Below, piece after piece: positions 61,483 to 64,000 of a stretch of 64,000 nt of DNA. The translations under genes were made by a program, and so were the position numbers. The notes under the pieces were generated by a model. The model was not told the DNA's origin, made no database searches, and saw only the letters and a program-made list of their open reading frames with translations. Source of the stretch: Arthrobacter_D sp015752045 (GTDB taxonomy: Bacteria > Actinomycetota > Actinomycetes > Actinomycetales > Micrococcaceae). The first letter of the stretch is position 1, and every line of letters starts with the position of its first letter. The stretch is taken from contig NZ_JADOUS010000002.1 in NCBI RefSeq assembly GCF_015752045.1, positions 124,001 to 188,000 of the forward strand, given 5' to 3'.

Positions 61483-62987
61483 TACTTACCACCTGTGATC
61501 TCGGGGGCCTTGGCCAGCAGCGGCCCGCCCCACGTCTCTTCGAGCAGCGATTCGAGGACGGCGCCCACGCGGTAGAGGCGCGCGTCCTTGCGGGCGGGGG
61601 CGAGGAGCTGGATGCCGACGGGCAGCCCGTCCTCGTCCGCGAGGCCACCGGGCAGCGACAGTCCGGGGACGCCGGCCATGTTCGCCGGGATGGTGGCGAC
61701 GTCGTTCAGGTACATCGCCAGCGGGTCGTTGAGCTTCTCGCCCAGCTTGAACGCCGTGGTGGGGGCGGTCGGCGAGATCAGGACGTCGGCCTGCTCGAAC
61801 GCGGCGGCGAAGTCGCGCTGGATGAGCGTGCGCACCTTCTGGGCCGAGCCGTAGTAGGCGTCGTAGTACCCGGCGCTCAGTGCGTAGGTGCCGAGGATGA
61901 TGCGGCGCTTGACCTCGTCGCCGAAGCCGGCCGCGCGGGTGGCTCCCATGACGCGCTCGATCGTGGGCGTGCCCTCAGGCACCACGCGCAGGCCGAAGCG
62001 CACGCCGTCGTACTTGGCGAGGTTGCTGGAGGCCTCGGACGGCATGATCAGGTAGTAGGCGGCGAGCGCGTACCGGAAGTTGGGGCAGGAGACCTCGACG
62101 ATCTCGGCGCCCGCCGAGCGCAGCAGCTCGAGCGACTCGTGGAAGCGCGTGAGGACGCCGGCCTGGTAGCCCTCGCCCTGGAGTTCCTCGATGACGCCGA
62201 TGCGCATGCCGTCGACCTGGCCGAGGCGGGCGGCTTCGACGAGCGCGCCGACCGGGTCGGTGAGCGACGTCGAATCGTGGGGGTCGTGGCCGCCGATGAC
62301 CTCGTGCAGCAGGGCGCTGTCGAGGACCGTGCGGGACACGGGGCCGATCTGGTCGAGCGAGGACGCCATCGCGATTGCACCGTAGCGGGAGACACCGCCG
62401 TAGGTGGGCTTCACGCCGACCGTGCCGGTGACGGCGCCGGGCTGGCGGATGGACCCGCCGGTGTCGGTGCCGAGCGCGAGGGGTGCCTCGAACGCTGCGA
62501 CGGCGGCCGCGGACCCGCCGCCGGACCCGCCGGGGATGCGGTCGAGGTCCCAGGGGTTGCGGGTGGGCCCGAAGGCGGAGTGCTCGGTGGAGGAGCCCAT
62601 GGCGAACTCGTCGAGGTTCGTCTTGCCGAGGATGGGCATCCTGGCGGCGCGGAGCTTGCGGACCACGGTGGCGTCGTAGGGGCTCTGCCAGCCCTCGAGG
62701 ATCTTCGACCCGGCCGTGGTGGGCTGACCTCGAGTGACGATCAGGTCCTTCACGGCGATGGGGACGCCGGCGAGCGGGTGCAGCGTGTCGCCGTCGATGC
62801 GGGCCTTGTCGACCCCGGCGGCGACGAGCAGCGCCTCATCGGTGTTGACGTGCAGGAACGCGTTGATCGCGCCGTCCACGGCGTCGATGCGGTCGAGGTA
62901 GGCCTGCGTCGCCTCGACGGCGGAGACCTCCTTCGCGGCGAGCTTCTGCGAGAGGGCGTCGGCGGAGAGGTGGATCAGGTCGGTCAT
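61482..62987 (-). CDS. gatA: Asp/Glu-tRNA amidotransferase subunit A
   Basis: GatA releases ammonia from glutamine. The 501-residue amidase-signature protein holds the Lys-Ser-Ser triad: Lys in VAVKDLIVTRG-like sequence, Ser in GGSGGGSAAAVAA, and Ser in GTDTGGSIRQPG. It starts three bases after the gatC stop and is coupled to gatB by TAATG. Confidence 0.97.
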   Translation of the reverse strand: MTDLIHLSADALSQKLAAKEVSAVEATQAYLDRIDAVDGAINAFLHVNTDEALLVAAGVDKARIDGDTLHPLAGVPIAVKDLIVTRGQPTTAGSKILEGWQSPYDATVVRKLRAARMPILGKTNLDEFAMGSSTEHSAFGPTRNPWDLDRIPGGSGGGSAAAVAAFEAPLALGTDTGGSIRQPGAVTGTVGVKPTYGGVSRYGAIAMASSLDQIGPVSRTVLDSALLHEVIGGHDPHDSTSLTDPVGALVEAARLGQVDGMRIGVIEELQGEGYQAGVLTRFHESLELLRSAGAEIVEVSCPNFRYALAAYYLIMPSEASSNLAKYDGVRFGLRVVPEGTPTIERVMGATRAAGFGDEVKRRIILGTYALSAGYYDAYYGSAQKVRTLIQRDFAAAFEQADVLISPTAPTTAFKLGEKLNDPLAMYLNDVATIPANMAGVPGLSLPGGLADEDGLPVGIQLLAPARKDARLYRVGAVLESLLEETWGGPLLAKAPEITGGK

Positions 62988-62990
62988 GGG

Positions 62991-63287
62991 TTACTCCCCG
63001 TCCAGGATTGCCGGGACCTTGAAGCGGCCGTCGGCGTTGTCGGGAGCGCCGAGGAGGGCCTCCTCGTTGCTGAGGGTCTCCCCCACGACGTCGTCGCGGA
63101 ACACGTTGCTCAGCGGGATCGGGTGGCTCGTCGCGGGGACGTCGTCGCCGGCGACCTCGCTCACGCTCTTGATGGAATCGACGATCACCGCGAGTTCCCC
63201 GGCCATGCGGTCGAGCTCGTCGTCGGTCATGTCGATGTGGGCGAGCCGCGCAAGGTGCGCGACGTCGTCCCGGTTGATCTCAGCCAT
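62991..63287 (-). CDS. gatC: Asp/Glu-tRNA amidotransferase subunit C
   Basis: GatC is a small belt protein that holds GatA and GatB together. The 98-residue sequence begins MAEINRDDVAHLARLAHIDM and shows the family ending DGRFKVPAILDGE. It leads the operon gatC-gatA-gatB-aph. GGGGAG lies upstream of its ATG. Confidence 0.95.
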   Translation of the reverse strand: MAEINRDDVAHLARLAHIDMTDDELDRMAGELAVIVDSIKSVSEVAGDDVPATSHPIPLSNVFRDDVVGETLSNEEALLGAPDNADGRFKVPAILDGE

Positions 63288-63395
63288 GGATCTCCCCTGG
63301 AAGTCGGAGGTGGGTATCTGCCTCCAGTCTAGTGCTGGCGCGGTCGGCGCCCGGCATCAGCGGGGCCGGCACCCGACGACGACGGACGCGGACGC

Positions 63396-63929
63396 CTACA
63401 GGGGCAGGCGGAACACCCAGAGCAGGATGTCCTCGTTCGGGACCTCCCAGTCCCGGCCCGGCACGCGGACGAAGCCCATCGACTCGTAGAGGCGGTGCGC
63501 CCGGACCATGTCGGAACCGCTCGTCAGGCTCACGGCCTCGATGCCGGGGAGGGTGCGGGCGTGCTCGATGATGCGCTCCACCATGGCCCGGCCCACCCCG
63601 CCGCGCTGCACCGCCGGGTCCACGGCGAGCATGCGGAACTCCAGCTCCCCGTCGACGGCGATGTCCGTGTACCGCTGGCCCGCGAAGGTGAGGGCGACCG
63701 ACCCGACGACGACGCCGCCGCGCTCCGCCACCCAGACCTCGGCGTGCTCGGCGCGGTGCTCGATGTCGGCCAGCACGGCCATGTAGGGGTGCGCCTCGTC
63801 GGTGAAGTACCCGGCGTCGAGGTAGGCGCCGCGCGTGATGCGGCGGACGTCGTCGTAGTCCTCGGGCTGGATGGGCCGGATGGTGATGCGGGCATCGGAG
63901 AGGGCGTTCCCTGAGGGTGCGTTGGTCAC
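63396..63929 (-). CDS. GNAT-family N-acetyltransferase
   Basis: The 177-residue protein is a single GNAT domain. The acetyl-CoA loop is VQRGGVGRAMVERI and the C-terminal RAHRLYESMGFVRVPGRDW is typical. It starts at a GTG at 63929. The acceptor is unknown. The gene runs in the same direction as gatC, from which it is separated by 108 bases. Confidence 0.88.
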   Translation of the reverse strand: MTNAPSGNALSDARITIRPIQPEDYDDVRRITRGAYLDAGYFTDEAHPYMAVLADIEHRAEHAEVWVAERGGVVVGSVALTFAGQRYTDIAVDGELEFRMLAVDPAVQRGGVGRAMVERIIEHARTLPGIEAVSLTSGSDMVRAHRLYESMGFVRVPGRDWEVPNEDILLWVFRLPL

Positions 63930-63967
63930 CGATCCATTTTGTCACGCGGCCTTGTCACGCGGCGACG

Positions 63968-63993
63968 CCGCCGGGACGCCGTCGTCCCGGCGG
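63968..63993. other. Perfect inverted repeat at the window end
   Basis: Eleven-base arms CCGCCGGGACG/CGTCCCGGCGG enclose CCGT. It may be the terminator of a gene outside the window or a site upstream of the GNAT gene; the window is too short to tell. Confidence 0.6.
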
Positions 63994-64000
63994 ACGCCGT

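Overview
The window is chromosomal DNA of a high-GC actinobacterium, most likely an Arthrobacter-like member of the Micrococcaceae. I base this on the strong third-position GC bias, the gene order rpsB-tsf-pyrH-frr-cdsA, a SAM-IV-type leader in front of metY-metX, and hut, tdh-kbl and gatCAB clusters of actinobacterial type. No rRNA, insertion sequence, prophage, plasmid gene or CRISPR array was seen. Almost everything is ordinary core or metabolic chromosome.

Layout. 1-5.9 kb: carboxylate uptake. A DUF485/ActP-type symporter pair (cut by the window edge) is divergent from a LytS-like histidine kinase and LytTR regulator, which run into a second small membrane protein/symporter pair. 5.9-11.1 kb: the translation and envelope operon rpsB, tsf, pyrH, frr, cdsA plus a DivIVA-motif protein. 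11.5-12.5 kb: a divergent M23-like protein rich in internal repeats. 12.6-19.5 kb: an acyl-CoA dehydrogenase, a tRNA with CAU anticodon, a lipid-type module (GT4 glycosyltransferase, DMT protein, CDP-alcohol phosphatidyltransferase), a holin-like membrane protein and a sugar transporter. 19.7-27.7 kb: a drug-efflux MFS, an NAD-binding DUF2867 protein, tRNA-Asn, dnaG, dgt and a DusB-type dihydrouridine synthase. 27.7-39.2 kb: YibE/F protein, a hydrolase/DUF1295/acyltransferase run, a double GNAT protein, glyQS, a secreted M28 aminopeptidase, a DUF606 transporter, an S4 protein and two hydrolases. 39.3-42.8 kb: metY-metX behind a SAM riboswitch, divergent from a VOC protein with a DtxR/IdeR-like box. 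43.7-51.7 kb: a complete histidine utilisation cluster, with hutH divergent from iclR-hutU-M20 amidohydrolase-hutF-hutI. 51.7-64 kb: a siderophore-interacting protein gene broken by a 16-bp tandem duplication, a KhtTU-like antiporter pair, a CDF transporter, an FAD oxidoreductase, tdh-kbl, gatC-gatA-gatB-aph and a GNAT protein.

How parts work together. In the hut cluster HutH, HutU, HutI and HutF take histidine to N-formylglutamate. No HutG is present, and an M20 amidohydrolase sits in its place. Tdh and Kbl convert threonine to glycine and acetyl-CoA. MetX and MetY make homocysteine and are probably repressed by S-adenosylmethionine through the leader. The symporter/two-component block looks like a self-contained module for sensing and importing acetate or a related carboxylate, and a CRP/GlxR-like site lies in its central intergenic region.

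The best leads are the frameshifted siderophore-interacting protein, the repeat-rich M23-like protein that lacks its catalytic histidines, the two-symporter carboxylate module with its candidate operators, the M20 substitute for HutG, and the DtxR-like box before the VOC gene. I did not find a system I could defend as wholly new. All functional calls come from reading the sequence; no database search was run.
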